Positions 12,107 through 24,193 of a stretch of 64,000 nt of DNA are shown in pieces. The translations under genes were made by a program, and so were the position numbers. This DNA is from Zerene cesonia (lineage: Eukaryota > Arthropoda > Insecta > Lepidoptera > Pieridae): the NCBI RefSeq assembly GCF_012273895.1, contig NC_052127.1, positions 3,282,247-3,346,246 on the forward strand. Reading direction: 5' to 3'. The notes below the pieces were generated by a model. That model saw only the letters and a list, made by a program, of their open reading frames with translations, did not search any database and was not told the DNA's origin. Position 1 is the first letter of the stretch, and each line of letters starts with the position of its first letter.

Positions 12107-12892
12107 ATTTTTAAGGATATCATTTGATTAGATTAAAAGCGGCCAACATTGTTAAAAACCGTTAAAATAATACAAGACTCTTAGTATTTCTATATTACTA
12201 ATAGTTGAGAAAACGTATTAATACAATTGATGTATTTAGGTCATATGATAAAATTCACAGATACAATTAGCTTCCGCCTCATTATCTAGCTCATTTCCAA
12301 AAAAAAAAAAAACCTAAGCTACAAATTGAAAACTTTCAGCGTTTTGTTGAAACGTTTAAAAAGTAAATTACGTATTTGAGAAGTTTTAAAATAACAAGGG
12401 TACATAATAACCGAAGTTATAAAATTATTTTCGTAGCGTTTCACAAAATTATAGGCGTCCCAAATCAAATAAACAGCGGAATGATGCAAATCTTGTGAAA
12501 GACGCGTAATTTCGCCGTAAATATTCGCACGAAATTAGTTCACCAAGTTTTATCAGATTCTAAGTCGCCGCACGAAAAAACAGACGCAATAAATGTTGAA
12601 TAATGGACCTACTTTTAATATTTACTGAGTGTTCGAAAACAACAATGTTATTAAGTAGCTAAAGAGAAAAGAAACTCACTTTTGGGGTGCGGCCATGATG
12701 CATTTTTTGTTTGTTCGCTTCATCACTTTTCATGGGTTTAAGAATAATGTTCTAACAGGCTGTAGCGTTATTTCTACTTTAGATAAAGATGATTTTTGAA
12801 AGTTCCATTAAATTACTAGCTGTTTGCCCCGAGTTCGTCGAAAAAAATAGCCTGCACTAATAAATAAAGATGTAGAAGAAGTTAGTGGTCAT
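12107..12892. other. No gene recognised
   Basis: A 13-A run at 12298 and a CTAGCTGTTTGCCCCGAGTT Helitron-end-like motif near 12818 are the only notable items. Confidence 0.5.
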
Positions 12893-13118
12893 AAGTCGAT
12901 GATTCGCCTGATAGTAAGAGACCACCACCGCCCATGAACAATTTCTGAGGTTTCTGATGCGTTGTTCGCTTTTATGGGATAAAATATAAGGAAATATACA
13001 TAGAGTAAAAATATCTTTAAAAAAAATTTAATATTACCCTAATCCCTGATCTTATGTGGGAGTGAGATTCCTTCCTAGGTGAACACTGGCCCAATTCAGC
13101 CATATGTGACTACCCAAG
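12893..13118 (-). mobile_element. Poly(A) retroposon, decayed copy
   Basis: GATTCGCCTGATAGTAAGAG, ACCACCGCCCATGAACAA, GCTTTTATGGGATAA and finally TGGCCCAATTCAGCC...GACTACCCA are colinear with intact members. The central portion is lost or unrecognisable. Confidence 0.6.
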
Positions 13119-15241
13119 CAAATCATATTATAAGCGTGAAAAATAAAAGATGAAAGCAATTATATATATTAGATACCAACTATAAATAATAACTAATACT
13201 AGAAATAGTACGAGCAATAGCTGCCTGTCTGACGTAATGAAAATATATTGCAGTGTAATAATGATGTTGTATTTATTACGTTCGACTTTCATACTACAAA
13301 TAGATCTTACGCTATAGTTCTCGGAAAGTAATTTTTTATATACCGTAAAATATATCTTGCAAGTGCTTGTGAATTTTTATGCTATCTGTCGTCATAAGAT
13401 TTCAAAACATTATAATATTCTTCAATAATCTTGCTATAAAGAGTTAATTCTTGTATTATCTAGATATTTTTTTTACATTAGAAAGATGCATTGTTTCGAG
13501 TAATAGGCTGTGATTTGTTTTATTCATTCGATCCGAGTACAGCCAGGTCAAGCAGCTAGTTAATAAAACAGGATATTTCCACACATTCTTGAAAAAACAG
13601 ATTCCTTTCTTCACACAGACCCCATGTCAAACCGATTCTATACGATCAGGTCCATTGTTTACATTGAAAGCCATCTACCACAGCGACCGAAACCTATTAG
13701 CTATACATTGAACCGTTCACATCGAACTTTTTGCGCCACATTCTAGCCATGCGAGTAATGTATACACAACGACTGAATAATAACATACAATAGCGTTGAA
13801 AAGAAATCAGTTATGCCGTGATTGATCATCACTTCCTACTTGGGACGGTGATCACAGATAAGGGAAAACATAAAGGCAGATTAATGTGATTTGCAGTTCA
13901 CTCGTGTTATCGTTAACGTATGAGCGAATGCGATAAGATTTGAGAAAGAATAATCGCCTGTCTGATTTAGTTAATCATGAAAATGGTTGAACATTTGACG
14001 CTCATTTAAATGGAATACACGTTCACGTAGGTATCGTTTCGTTTGAATGGGAGACGTAATACGAAATAATATGGATGTGATGTTCTAGAATATCTTGGTA
14101 AAGGAATCAGTTATTTAATACATTTTTACGATTTTATTGTTACAAATATGCGTTGTACACATAAATTCATAATGATTACAAAGTTTAGAATTGAGAAATG
14201 CATCATTTTTGGTAAGATTGATTAATATGGAGTTTCAAAGAGTGTTTTGAAGTTGTGTGCTACATTTTTACTGTAATAAGGAATCATTATTTTATAGTAA
14301 TAGATACCAGCCCCTTGACTATGCCCGGGATGACCAGAAATCTAAACAAGATATAGCCATCAAAACTCACAGATATGTATTGTGGCATTTGATAAAACAT
14401 ATTTTATTCAGTTTACTACATCCGGAGATCATCTATAACGTCACAAACTCACAAATTCAAAAATTTCACACTAATTATTTACAAGTAACTAAGATATTAT
14501 AACAGCTGTTACGTCTCCCTTTTACATTCGATATTGTTAAGGATTATAACAACTATAGTTATAGTTATTGTATAATAGATTTATCTGTTTCTTTAGTTAT
14601 TCTCAAGTATTATCGACGGCTCCGAACTAATTTGTATGTGACTTCGCTTCGATGAGCTTATTTATACAAGGTTATAACAGGTTAAATTGAGTCCTCTAGG
14701 TATAGTCTATAGACGAATGAGATCCGTGGTTAATAATGTGAATGTTGAATCTATTTGCGATTAATTCATGTGAGAAATAAACGTACAACTAAATCACTAT
14801 TTTTATTATCTCTTAATAATTTTATCTATATATGAATATTCATTGGGAGATAGGATTTTTTAACTGTTTTTAAATATAAATTTAAATATCCGGTTGTGTA
14901 TAATAATTATAATAATGTTAATAATTTATATACTTTGTTCAACTTTAGAAATACTTTAGTAAATTACGATAAAAGTAAATAATACTAGATGTGCCCGCGA
15001 TAAAGTTCGCGCTTGCGTCGATTCAAAAAAACAATTTTCGATGATTTCGACCAACGCGGAAGGGAAAGAAGATGATATGCAAGCTATTTTCTTCGTTCAT
15101 ATTGTAATTAATTAGTGCATTATATTCTTATTGTACGTATATCACATCTGTTTCAGCGCCCCCTACAGAAAAAAACTAAAAATATTTTTATAAATATACA
15201 TTTTTTTCTAGCATAAATTTTAGCATAAATTTCAAAATAGA
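13119..15241. other. No gene recognised; Helitron scraps
   Basis: The AACGTCACAAACTCACAAAT fragment (14420-14475) and CTAGATGTGCCCGCGATAAA (14987) are remnants of minus-oriented Helitrons. The remainder is anonymous AT-rich DNA. Confidence 0.5.
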
Positions 15242-15388
15242 ACATCTAGATGTACAGCTGGCTACCACCCCTTCGTAGTGGACCTACCATGTATGCGCAC
15301 AAACGTTATCAATCTAGCTGCGAAGGAATGGAACGCCCTGCCCGCATCCGTCATTCCAGAAAAATATGGTTTAAATTTATTCAAGTAA
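15242..15388 (+). pseudogene. Non-LTR retrotransposon ORF2 C-terminus, fragment
   Basis: The frame ends with HPFVVDLPCMRTNVINLAAK, then EWNALPASVIPEKYGLNLFK and a stop. The pattern HP..V.LP..RT.......WN.LP..V is the usual C-terminal tail of jockey/CR1-group LINE reverse transcriptases. Nothing of the catalytic RT (FADD box) or endonuclease remains, so this is a 5'-truncated insertion of about 250 bp including its 3' UTR. Confidence 0.72.
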
Positions 15389-15498
15389 AGTGAATAGGCT
15401 CTATCTAGACAGGCATGCGCTTTCAAAGACTGCATGCATCTCTACTTTCCATCAGGTAGGATTGCAGTCAAATGCCTGGCTGTCTAATGTAAAAAAAA
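15389..15498 (+). mobile_element. 3' UTR and poly(A) of the LINE ending at 15388
   Basis: GTGAATAGGCTCTATCTAGA, TTTCCATCAGGTAGGATTGC, GTCAAATGCCTGGCTGTCTA and about 13 A. The CATCAGG motif near the tail is also present in the poly(A) retroposon family, which could therefore use the same machinery. Confidence 0.7.
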
Positions 15499-15895
15499 AA
15501 AAATAGTTTTCGACATTTCAAGGTCAAGTATACAAGTCATTAAAAGGTTTTTGACATTTCAATAATCAACCAGGTACCAACATTTGAACACAATCCATCC
15601 GCGCCAAGACAATCCCGCGCCTCTTAATGAAATGAAAAATTCTCATTTCATTCAAATAAAGATTTTGAAGTTTGCACATAAATCATAACTCGATAATTGC
15701 GAGAACAAACTGAAAACAACTCTTAGAAAGTACATTTGCGCAATCAGAAATTATTTTAGCGAACTGTAATTCGCTCTCAAAAAGCTGATTTGGTACAATA
15801 ATATAAATCACACTGGAATCGTGGGAAACCACTTGCGGCCAAAGAAATTGTACGATAGAATAAAAATTCAACGAATTTTGTTGCTTTTAAAGTAG

Positions 15896-16485
15896 CTAGC
15901 GCTTTCCGCCCGGAGCTTTGCCTGCGTAGTAAAGAACAATATATACCGTCTCGTGGTATTAGTTAACCTATATAGTTCTTGTGCCTGGGATTTTCGCAAT
16001 AAAAACTATCCTGTGTCCCCAATCAGTTGTTTTTGGTATTTGGTATACCCAATTTTGTATGTGGTAGTCGAGCACGCTTCGGCACGAATTGGGCCAGCTC
16101 GCACCGGGGAAGTACCACACCCCCACAGAAGACCGACGTGAAATAGCATTCTGCTGTGTTTCGTTCGGTGAGTGGGGGAGCCGGAGGCCCATATCCTTTT
16201 CCTTCCCCTTCCCAGTCCTTTCCTTTATTCCTCTCGCCAATCCTTTCTTAATCCCTTTCCAATTTAAAGTCGGCAATCCATTTGTGGAGGCGTAGGATCT
16301 GTAATCGACTTTACGCCTCTACAAATGTTCATGGGCGGTGGTAGCGCTTACCATCAGGCGTCCCACCAGCTCCATTGCCGACCGTGACATAAAAAAAAAA
16401 AAAAAAGAAAAATCAGTTCAGTGATTTAAACGCGACGAAGAAACAGATAAACAGAGTTACTTTCGTATATATAATTTAAATAGGA
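15896..16485 (-). mobile_element. Helitron-like repeat (family B) split by a retroposon
   Basis: The 3' end CTAGCGCTTTCCGCCCGGAG and body lie at 15896-16059. After the retroposon (16060-16406) the repeat resumes with AATCAGTTCAGTGATTTAAA and CAGATAAACAGAGTTACTTT to about 16485. Related pieces at 20028, 27864 and 34580 have these parts joined. Confidence 0.72.
16060..16406 (+). mobile_element. Poly(A) retroposon, full-length, nested in a Helitron
   Basis: A full copy from GTGGTAGTCGAGCACG to TGACATA plus 16 A. It belongs to a sub-variant with GGCAATCCATTTGTGGAGGC and CATCAGGCGTCCCACCAGCTC near the 3' end, shared with the copy at 57960. It splits a Helitron-like repeat whose halves lie at 15896-16059 and 16407-16485. 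Confidence 0.82.
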
Positions 16486-16816
16486 ATAGTTTTTACACAT
16501 GATAAGTCTAGCCTAGAAGAGCTTTAGAAAATGTGATTTTGGTTTATGTATTCATTTGATATTTTGGATTATGTGATAGCTTAATGATTTAATTTCATTA
16601 ACGGAATTGCTTACCAAGAGTATGACATGCCCAAGATATAAATACATTTTATTTACTTCAACATTTTTGATATAATATAGATGTAATATTTAAATTAAAT
16701 ATATCTCATAGAGAAGCGAAAGGCTGCGTCTCAGCTATAGCCCAAAACTACGCAAAGCCCAAACAACGTTGATTTAAATAAATACGTAACCCTTATAAAA
16801 TATTTAACTTATACAG

Positions 16817-17046
16817 ATTTTTTTTATGTCTCTTTTTTATGTGTACAGCGGGTAACTGGTGAAAGCTGGTGGTTCATATCATGGTAAGCGATCATTACCG
16901 CCCATGAATACCGTACAGGCACTCCGGCGCTACGAATGTGCTGCCTGCTTTTAAGGGGTAAAGGAAGAGGAAAGGTTTGACGACGGGAAAGAAGGAGTGA
17001 ACTGGGACGGGTGAGGAAAAGGAAATGGGCCTCCGGCTACCCCACG
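16817..17046 (-). mobile_element. Poly(A) retroposon, truncated copy
   Basis: It runs from a poly(T) through TACAGCGGGTAACTGG, GGTAAGCGATCATTACCGCC and GGACGGGTGAGGAAAAGG to GGCCTCCGGCTACCCCAC, where it stops. The 5' third of the family consensus is missing. Confidence 0.72.
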
Positions 17047-17385
17047 TTGAAATAAATAATTTCAACAATAATTTAGACTATGTAATAGGAGGAAACAATT
17101 TTATTGGCTCGCAGTGTACAAAACCAAAGCAGGTAAAGTTTGCAAGCGACACAGGCGCTGTGAGCTGAAGTAGTTAAAATTTCGTAATGAAAATCAAAAT
17201 TGATTAAACGACAATATGAAAATAATGTAAAATGAAATAATTGATTGTCTTTCACTTGATAAAAAATAAGCTTAAAGTACCATGTTTATCGCTGTGATGA
17301 ATAGTTTAAACTAATCTATATAAATAATAAATGAATTACTCGATAAATTTTAATTATTTTGCGTTTTTGTTAATGTACAAGGTTT

Positions 17386-17492
17386 TAATGGGAAAGAATA
17401 ACATCAGGAAAGGAATAGAGGAAGGAGGAATAACGCTTATAATAAACGCTTACCACCAGGCGTCCCACCAGCTCCATTGCCGACTGTGACAT
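17386..17492 (+). mobile_element. Poly(A) retroposon, 3' end fragment
   Basis: An AAAGGAAT-rich segment is followed by AACGCTTACCACCAGGCGTC and CCACCAGCTCCATTGCCGAC, the sub-variant seen at 16060. The poly(A) is reduced to ACATACA. Confidence 0.55.
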
Positions 17493-18140
17493 ACAAGTCT
17501 AAATATAACAATTTATCTAAATAGTTTGTAATAAAATTAAAACTACTCGCGTTTCACACGTTTCACCCGTGATTTCATCCGTAGAACCGTATAATACTAA
17601 TGGCAAATAATTCTAATTTTGTTTGTTTGAACGCGCTTATCTTAGTAATTACTGAAACAATTAAAAAAATTATTTCACCGTGTTTTATGTACGTGATCCC
17701 TGAGTATCCCATGTACCACGCAAAGCCATGGAACGTTAGTAACTTTAAAATAGCTCACACGCTTAACAAATTAGTGAACATTATTATTCCTTGTAACCCC
17801 GCAATGTATTTAAAATTGTGTAAAATTCTCACTCCCATTTACATTGCGTGTCTCCATAGGTCAAACAACAAATCTTTTCAGAATTTGTTCTTGGCGCACT
17901 TCAGGTTCTTTTGAGCGTTGAAGACAAAGTATGAAAGACATATTTGAATTCAAAAGCTTCCTGGTCTATTCAAAACTGAATAAATGTTATTAATTTTCGC
18001 ATTTTTCAAGACGCGCTTTAACTGAATGTTTGTAATGATAGAATCTTGTCATATTGAATAAAAAACACGACACGTCTTGACGTCATATGGGAAGACATTT
18101 TGCACGCAGCATATTTTACATACAATAATATGATTCATTA
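17493..18140. other. No gene recognised
   Basis: The 104-residue frame at 17600-17914 starts inside a family C-like scrap (TTTGTTTGTTTGAACGCGCT) and shows no domain; I do not regard it as a gene. Confidence 0.5.
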
Positions 18141-18322
18141 TGCTGGTTGCGTCCCGCAGTTTCACCTGCAATCATGAAATAGGAATATTGCAAAAAAGTA
18201 ACCTAAGTTATTCTTCTTTACATCAGCTATCTGCCGGAGAAAGTCCCGTCAAAATTGGTTCAGTCATTCCAGAGATTATTCGGAACAAACAGACAGACAG
18301 ACAGACAGACAAAAATTTAAAA
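18141..18322 (-). mobile_element. Helitron-like repeat with (ACAG)n end
   Basis: GGTTGCGTCCCGCAGTTTCA resembles a Lep1 3' hairpin without CTAG. The other end reads AAAATTGGTTCAGTCATTCC followed by about five ACAG units (18289-18310) and an A-rich stretch. Confidence 0.5.
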
Positions 18323-19105
18323 AAATATATATGGGTGTATATACAGTATATTTATTCATGTACATGTAGTAAAAGTAAACGGCTATTTCAACATAACAGA
18401 CACTGCAATATAAATAAATAAATTATATATAAAGATTTTCCTATTAATATTGCATTTTAAGGAATATTACAGGAATATAGCGAAAAATAAAACAGACGAT
18501 TAAGTTGTTAAGAAATGAAACCACAGCAGGTTTTTAATTTGGAGCAATATGTAGTTGCACATATCTTTTTACATTATAGAATAAGTATTTGTAAGTGATG
18601 AAAGAACGTTATAACATATCCTATATAAATTGTTATTACTAGACCTTATTACAACCTAACATTAACTGATGGCGAAACCCCATAATTTTTACTTACAATA
18701 ATATATAAATCAATGTTACCCTTTATACAGTCTTCGGCTCTTTGTCGTTCGCAATAACGCTCACTATTCTATACATTAATCATTCTATTAGCGCGAAAGT
18801 GGGAAAATTTTAACGCGATGTCAAAGAACGTTTTCGGAAGTTTAAATGGGTTAAGTCTCGCGACACTGCTGTTATTAGTTGGACTGTGTTCTATTTTACA
18901 TAGTTCGTGCCTGAAATGCTCACCTGAGTTGATTTCTATCCCAATTTTACTAATGTAGCTACGTTAATTAGGACAAATGTTCGTTAAAATGTTTGGAATC
19001 AGGAAATTTCTATTCCACTGGAAAATAACGCTTTCTGGTCTCTTTGTATTTGTATTTATACGTATTAGTCTAGCCTTCATAGAAATAAAAAATACAGATA
19101 TTTCA

Positions 19106-19362
19106 ATGTGAAAGTCGAGTACGCTTCGGCACTAATTGGGCCAGTTCGCACCGGGGAAGTACCACAGAAACCGGCGTATAATAGTATCATGCTACTGCGT
19201 TTCGTACAGCGAGTGGGGGAGTCGGAGTCCCGGAGTTTCCTTTTCCTCAACCTTCCCAGTCCATTCCTTCTTTCCAGTCGTCAGTCCTTTTCCGAATGTT
19301 CATGGGCGGCGGTGATGGTTTACAATGAGGCGAACCACCAGCTCAGTTGCCCGCTCATAAGA
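19106..19362 (+). mobile_element. Poly(A) retroposon, internally deleted copy
   Basis: It starts AAGTCGAGTACGCTTCGGCA, passes GCACCGGGGAAGTACCAC and AGCGAGTGGGGGAG, then jumps to GAATGTTCATGGGCGGCGGT and ends near TTGCCCGCTCATAAG. The CGGGCAGCGCATTC segment is missing. Confidence 0.7.
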
Positions 19363-20027
19363 TAAAGAGAGATATTTATAAAAGTATTAAAGACTATCCG
19401 AATAATAGAGCGAATAGTAAATACAATGTAAAAATGGAAAATAAATGAAAAGAGGACAATCTCTATGACGTTTCGTCAAATAGAGTCAAATCATAATAGC
19501 ACTTCTAGTTTCAACACAAGCCAGTTTTTTTACCATAAATATACAAACCTTTACATACAAGAATGACCATCTTAACTTCATTGTTGTTTCATCATAAACT
19601 ATCCAACACTAAATTTCCTATTTAAAACGTACGCTTCTAATTCTAAAGGTACCAGGATATTAAATGATCTTAAAAATCGTACCTTAAACACTCCTGTAAC
19701 CTCCTCACGTTCCTGCTCTCAGGGCAGATGGCAATTTATAAGTCCATCCATAGAATTTGAAACTTTTTGGACAGCCATTTTTTAGAACCCATGGAAGTTT
19801 GTTATCGTACTAGTTTGTAGGATCAGGGTACGGAATCTCTTTTATTGCTGTCATATAGGATAAAATTTATGTCCGAGTATGTGTGGATAGTTCAATGTTA
19901 CTATCCCGGGACGTTCTTAAAAACGATGGAGTTCTCAATTCGAAATTACTGTTTTTCTTTTTTTGATTTATTTTATGTTTGATATTAAATTTTTGTAATT
20001 TGGTCCCCTTTTTAGGAATTTGATTCC

Positions 20028-20180
20028 TCCGCCCCGCCTGCGACTATACCCGTGTAATCAAAAATTGTATTTCCCATTCCAATTGGATTTCCCGGATTAA
20101 AACTATGGAATATTATTTCTCTGTTAAATCGATACATAGGTTTTGGCGTGAAGAAGAGAAATTCGGGAAGACAGAGTTAC
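20028..20180 (-). mobile_element. Helitron-like fragment (family B)
   Basis: TCCGCCCCGCCTGCGACTAT, TTTCCCGGATTAAAACTATG and AAGACAGAGTTACT preserve family B order. The CTAG terminus is gone. Confidence 0.5.
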
Positions 20181-21223
20181 TGAAGCAATTATAAAATTAC
20201 GAAGGATTTATTTTACTTATGCAGTAACATTACTGAAGCACCTAATTAACTGACATATTGTGGAACATCAGGATGAAAGAAAGACAGTACAGACAGTACT
20301 AAGTGAAATTCACAATGTTTTTTATACAAAAGAGCGAATTCGTAGATTCGTTTACAAACCATTATTATAATTGTTACCACGTTCATATCATCTAGATAGG
20401 ATTTTTATGAAACACATGCTCAGCGCAAACACGCGGTGAACAATGAAATGAAATAATCTGAGAATGAAAAATACTTTCTGTACCTGGTGAAATTAATGAA
20501 TTTGTGCAGCGTGGCTTGCTATTAAATACATTTTATATGACGTTTAATTTCCAAGTAACCCTCCTTTACAAATAGACATTTGTAATTATTATATGTTCTA
20601 CACAAATTAGAGATATTGAAGAGTTTGTTTGTATAAACGCGCAAATCTCAGGAAGTTCTAGAGCGATATCATTCTTTCACCATTCCGTGTATGGACCACA
20701 CGTTATTTATGATTATAATCTGTTTTGGTTAACGCGTTAACGCAAAATTTTGAACATTTCAGTTTTGCTATCTATTTACGTTCCTAGATTGAAAAAAGTA
20801 TTAAACAACCACTAAATCACGATCAAGCATTTCATCGGCAAAGTTTATTCAGATAACAGAAATAAGATTATCATAATACCATCTTATTTATAAGACCAAA
20901 GCTTATTAAATACGTAGACAGACTTTTTTTTTACTAAAATTATAATCCCTCTTTTCTATAAACTTTTTGAAGGAAGACGTGTGCTCATATGTTTTTTTTT
21001 TTTTTATTTTAAATATCGAACAATGTCATAAAGGAACTTTCGTGCATTTCACGATCGATAATCGAGATATTTGGTAGTCAAATGCGAAACCGTCAGAATG
21101 GAAGTGGCTAGCTCCAATTAGCCAAGTCGTGCCTGGCTTCAACCGTAATTTCAGTGTTAGGTTTGCCGCTCCATAGCGTCTTTCATACTTGGATGTTTCT
21201 TTCTTTTTGTAGTTTACTCCACC

Positions 21224-21292
21224 TAAAAAGTGCCTATCCTGGTACGAGTTGGTCTATGTCGGAAGGGTGATCGACTTCTACATAAGGCTACA
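21224..21292 (-). mobile_element. Poly(A) retroposon, 5' end remnant
   Basis: CCTGGTACGAGTTGGTC, TGTCGGAAGGG and GATCGACTTCTACATA align with the 5' end of the family (CCGGTGCGAGCTGGCCC...GTGCCGAAGCG...CTCGACTACCACAATA) with many changes. Confidence 0.45.
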
Positions 21293-21813
21293 ATTTATGT
21301 TCTATTAGTAAGCTAGTACGGTAGTAAAGTAGTAAGATAGTATAGGGTATTAAGAGGTAGGTAGTTTAAAAAAATTCGACCATTGATAAGCACTTGTGTT
21401 ATATGAATAAAATACATCGAATTTGAGTTTGAGTTATAAAAGAACAGAAACCTACTATAGACATCAGGTGCGAGAGGGCAAGCGATAGTCAACGCGATAG
21501 CGACAAGCACTCTGAAAGATACGAAGAATAATTTTGACAACATACGCTATCTGGGTAAATAGAACAACGCATAATAAAAACAAATGACAGAGAAAGAGAC
21601 AGAGAAAGATTTTGAAATTGGTATCTAAATTTATTATAATTTAAAATAACTGCAGTTGTACTTATAAATAGAACACATGCTACATATTTTGTACCTAACT
21701 AAGAATAGATAAAACGGGATCTCACGTAAGAACCGAATGTTTTTATTATTATTTTATTTCAATAGTGTATTTTCGCTTATAATATTAAACGTAATGTAAT
21801 AGTATTATAATCA

Positions 21814-21992
21814 TCACACTAATATTATAAATGTGATAGTTTGTTTGTTTGGATGTTTATCCGTCAATCACGCTGACGCACGCACGCTTGGGTGATAGGA
21901 TACTTTTATCCCGATTAAATGGTCCCTTAGGATAACTAAATCACTTGTAAATGTCCTAATTCCACGCGAGCCAAGCCGCGGGCGGAAGCTAG
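21814..21992 (+). mobile_element. Lep1-type Helitron (family F, TCACACTAATATTAT)
   Basis: It begins TCACACTAATATTATAAATG with TGATAGTTTGTTTG, contains CCCGATTAAATGGTCCC, and ends CCAAGCCGCGGGCGGAAGCT with AG, a hairpin plus CTAG. Relatives are at 27457 and 43297. Confidence 0.82.
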
Positions 21993-22590
21993 TGTATAAA
22001 AAAAATTGTGGTATGTAGTATGAATCGTATTGTTATATGTATAGAAAAGTATACCTTGTTCAATACAAGTGTACTTATAAAATGTATATAATTAACATTT
22101 ATTGTTTTATACAAGAAAATCGGGGTTGTCAGGGTTTGTCAGGGTCGCTATGACACACTCCTCATATCTGATGCTGGTCTTTTTCGTTTGTGTAATTTTA
22201 TACATATGTTGTGTAATTGTATCTATGTGTTGCTTTTTACCTGTAATTTCTTTCATTAGTGTGTTGTCCTGTCCCTGATAAATAAATGTTTCTTTCTTTT
22301 CTTTCAAAATATTTTTCATCCATATATTGTTTTAGTGAGTGTTGTACCTAAAGATTAAACTCGCGCAGTTTTTGCGATAACAGTTTTAGCTTAGCCACAG
22401 TCGGCTTATTTTATGGTTTAATTTGGCGCGAACCGCACAATAGCTGTTTTAATTTATTGAAATAAGCTTTTTTGACATCTAACTACATACAATGATATTA
22501 GGCAGAGATTGCATTGACTCACAATAGTGATTGATGCTATTTCATCACGCTGAAAACGGCTTAGAAGTTGAAGTATGTACTACGTAATAA
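21993..22590. other. Possible LINE 3' UTR, otherwise nothing
   Basis: TGTCCTGTCCCTGATAAATA with AATGTTTCTTTCTTTTC near 22264-22310 looks like a polyadenylation region of a retrotransposon or an old transcript end. No coding sequence precedes it. Confidence 0.35.
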
Positions 22591-22757
22591 CTTTTTATTT
22601 ATAATAGTGGACAATTGAGCTGGTGTGTCCCCTGATGGGAAGCAATCACGACCGCCCATGTACAATGCTGTGGTAGGGCCCCTGCTGCTTTTGAGGGGAA
22701 AGGAATAAGGAAAGGATTCATGACAGATATAAAAGATTGAACTAGCAAGGTTGAGTA
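22591..22757 (-). mobile_element. Poly(A) retroposon, decayed 3' part
   Basis: AATAGTGGACAATTGAGCTG, TCCCCTGATGGGAAGCAATC, ACGACCGCCCATG and the AAAGGAAT-rich block identify the 3' half of the family in minus orientation. Confidence 0.62.
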
Positions 22758-22932
22758 AATATCCGCCTCCCGTAATGGTGATGGACACCATGTATCTATC
22801 TTCTCTAGCATGTAATATATTGTACTCCATCCAAATCCAGATACCGGAAGATGTGACCAACCAGATTACTAAAACCTCAGCCCGATACAGTTTTGTCGTT
22901 TTCTTACTTATATTCTTACTCCTCCCACTTCT

Positions 22933-23031
22933 GTCCATAAAGCTGAAACATCTGATTGTTTGAATACGCTAATTTCCAAAACAACTTTTTATCTGTTTGA
23001 TATGAACTACGGGTGAAGCCGGGGCTGTTAG
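22933..23031 (+). mobile_element. Short family C Helitron, internally deleted
   Basis: CATAAAGCTGAAACATCTGA, TTGTTTGAATACGCTAATTT and GGGTGAAGCCGGGGCTGTTA with G keep both ends of family C in about 100 bp. The 3' end is TTAG instead of CTAG. Confidence 0.6.
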
Positions 23032-23105
23032 TATATATGTTTTTTTAGACATTTCTCATTAGTAGTATTTCATATAGACTAGTCAGTAGTTTATACAGGA
23101 CATAA

Positions 23106-23284
23106 TCTTTATATATATATATAAATTACGTGCCACATTGTTTGGACTCCAACAACTCAACCGATTTTAATCCAATTTGCACTCCATGTGCAGTTTGATC
23201 GAACTTAAAAGATAGCATTACATAGTTTATATTATTTCAATTACAATTAATGACTACCCGGGCAAAGCCGGGGCGTGCAGTTAG
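23106..23284 (+). mobile_element. Lep1-type Helitron (family D)
   Basis: TCTTTATATATATATATAAA with TTACGTGCCACATTG at the start and CCCGGGCAAAGCCGGGGCG with TGCAGTTAG at the end. Colinear with 10813, with the 3' terminus mutated to TTAG. Confidence 0.78.
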
Positions 23285-23555
23285 TATAATATAGATGTGA
23301 ACTATGAACAGAGTAGAATATACTTAATAAACGAAAATATAGTGCAAGTTCCGTCTATAAATAGCTATTGTAACTTACCGTTATATTTAATTGGATAAAA
23401 ACTAACGAGTAAATATGGGTCAAAGATCAGAGAGAAAAATAATATTATTAAACACTGGTAGCCTTCAGCGCTTCGATTCATTAAAATGAAGACGAAATTT
23501 ACTTTGAAATGTGTTCTTTCTATTTTATTATTTGCACCCTTAATTTTATTCATTA

Positions 23556-23755
23556 CTATCTGCGCCCCGCGATTTCACCCGCATGAGTCTGGATCCCGCA
23601 GGAATATCGGGATAAAAAGTTGCCTATTTTTTATTCCAGTTGTCCAGTTATCTACGTACCAAATTTAATTGCAACCGGTTCAGTAGTTTTTGCGTGAAAG
23701 AGCAAGAAACACACACACATCCTTACAAACTTTCGCATTTATAATATCAGTAGGG
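23556..23755 (-). mobile_element. Lep1-type Helitron (family A)
   Basis: CTATCTGCGCCCCGCGATTT (CTAG changed to CTAT) and the family A core GGAATATCGGGATAAAAAGT. The 5' side contains an ACACACAC stretch and ends CCTACTGATATTATAAATG on the minus strand. Confidence 0.78.
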
Positions 23756-24193
23756 TATGATTTATTTAAGCTTCTTTTAAATCAGTTAGAAATTTTATAC
23801 GAATCTATAAGTATTCATTTGTTACTTTCAAGATTATAATCATTGAGAAGCAGTCGCTCTATGAATCTCTCAAAAATTTGTGGGTCCGACAATAGACAAG
23901 TTTATAAATTGTAAATTATATCATCAGTTTGTTTTGGTATTGTCAACATCGCTACTAATCTGCTCCACAAAAGCCTATAAAATAGTATAGAATAGCATCC
24001 TTGACGTAAGTGATTTTCTGCATTCAAATTTCAATCATTAGGCTAATATTTTCGTGAAATTTGAAAGAAATAAATGGGAAGATATGAAAACTCCCATTCA
24101 GCTGTTAAAATTCCATAATTCCTTGGAAAATATCGAGTAATTTTATTTTACCCTTGACTATGTCCTGCCATTTTTCTAGGCCTGCGGAATGAT

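Larger units (their letters stand above)
18341..21223. other. No gene recognised outside the two elements listed within it
   Basis: Besides the retroposon at 19106 and the Helitron piece at 20028, a family C scrap lies at 20606-20700 (GAAGAGTTTGTTTGTATAAA, AAATCTCAGGAAG). The rest is AT-rich and anonymous. Confidence 0.5.

Noticed and set aside
17600..17914. 104-residue plus-strand frame
   Set aside because: It begins in a Helitron-derived scrap, has no recognisable domain and has the composition of AT-rich background.
18289..18310. Possible CRISPR-like direct repeats
   Set aside because: Simple ACAG microsatellite at a Helitron-like end; no spacers.
22561..22938. 125-residue minus-strand frame
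   Set aside because: Much of it is the retroposon fragment at 22591-22757 read in a chance frame.
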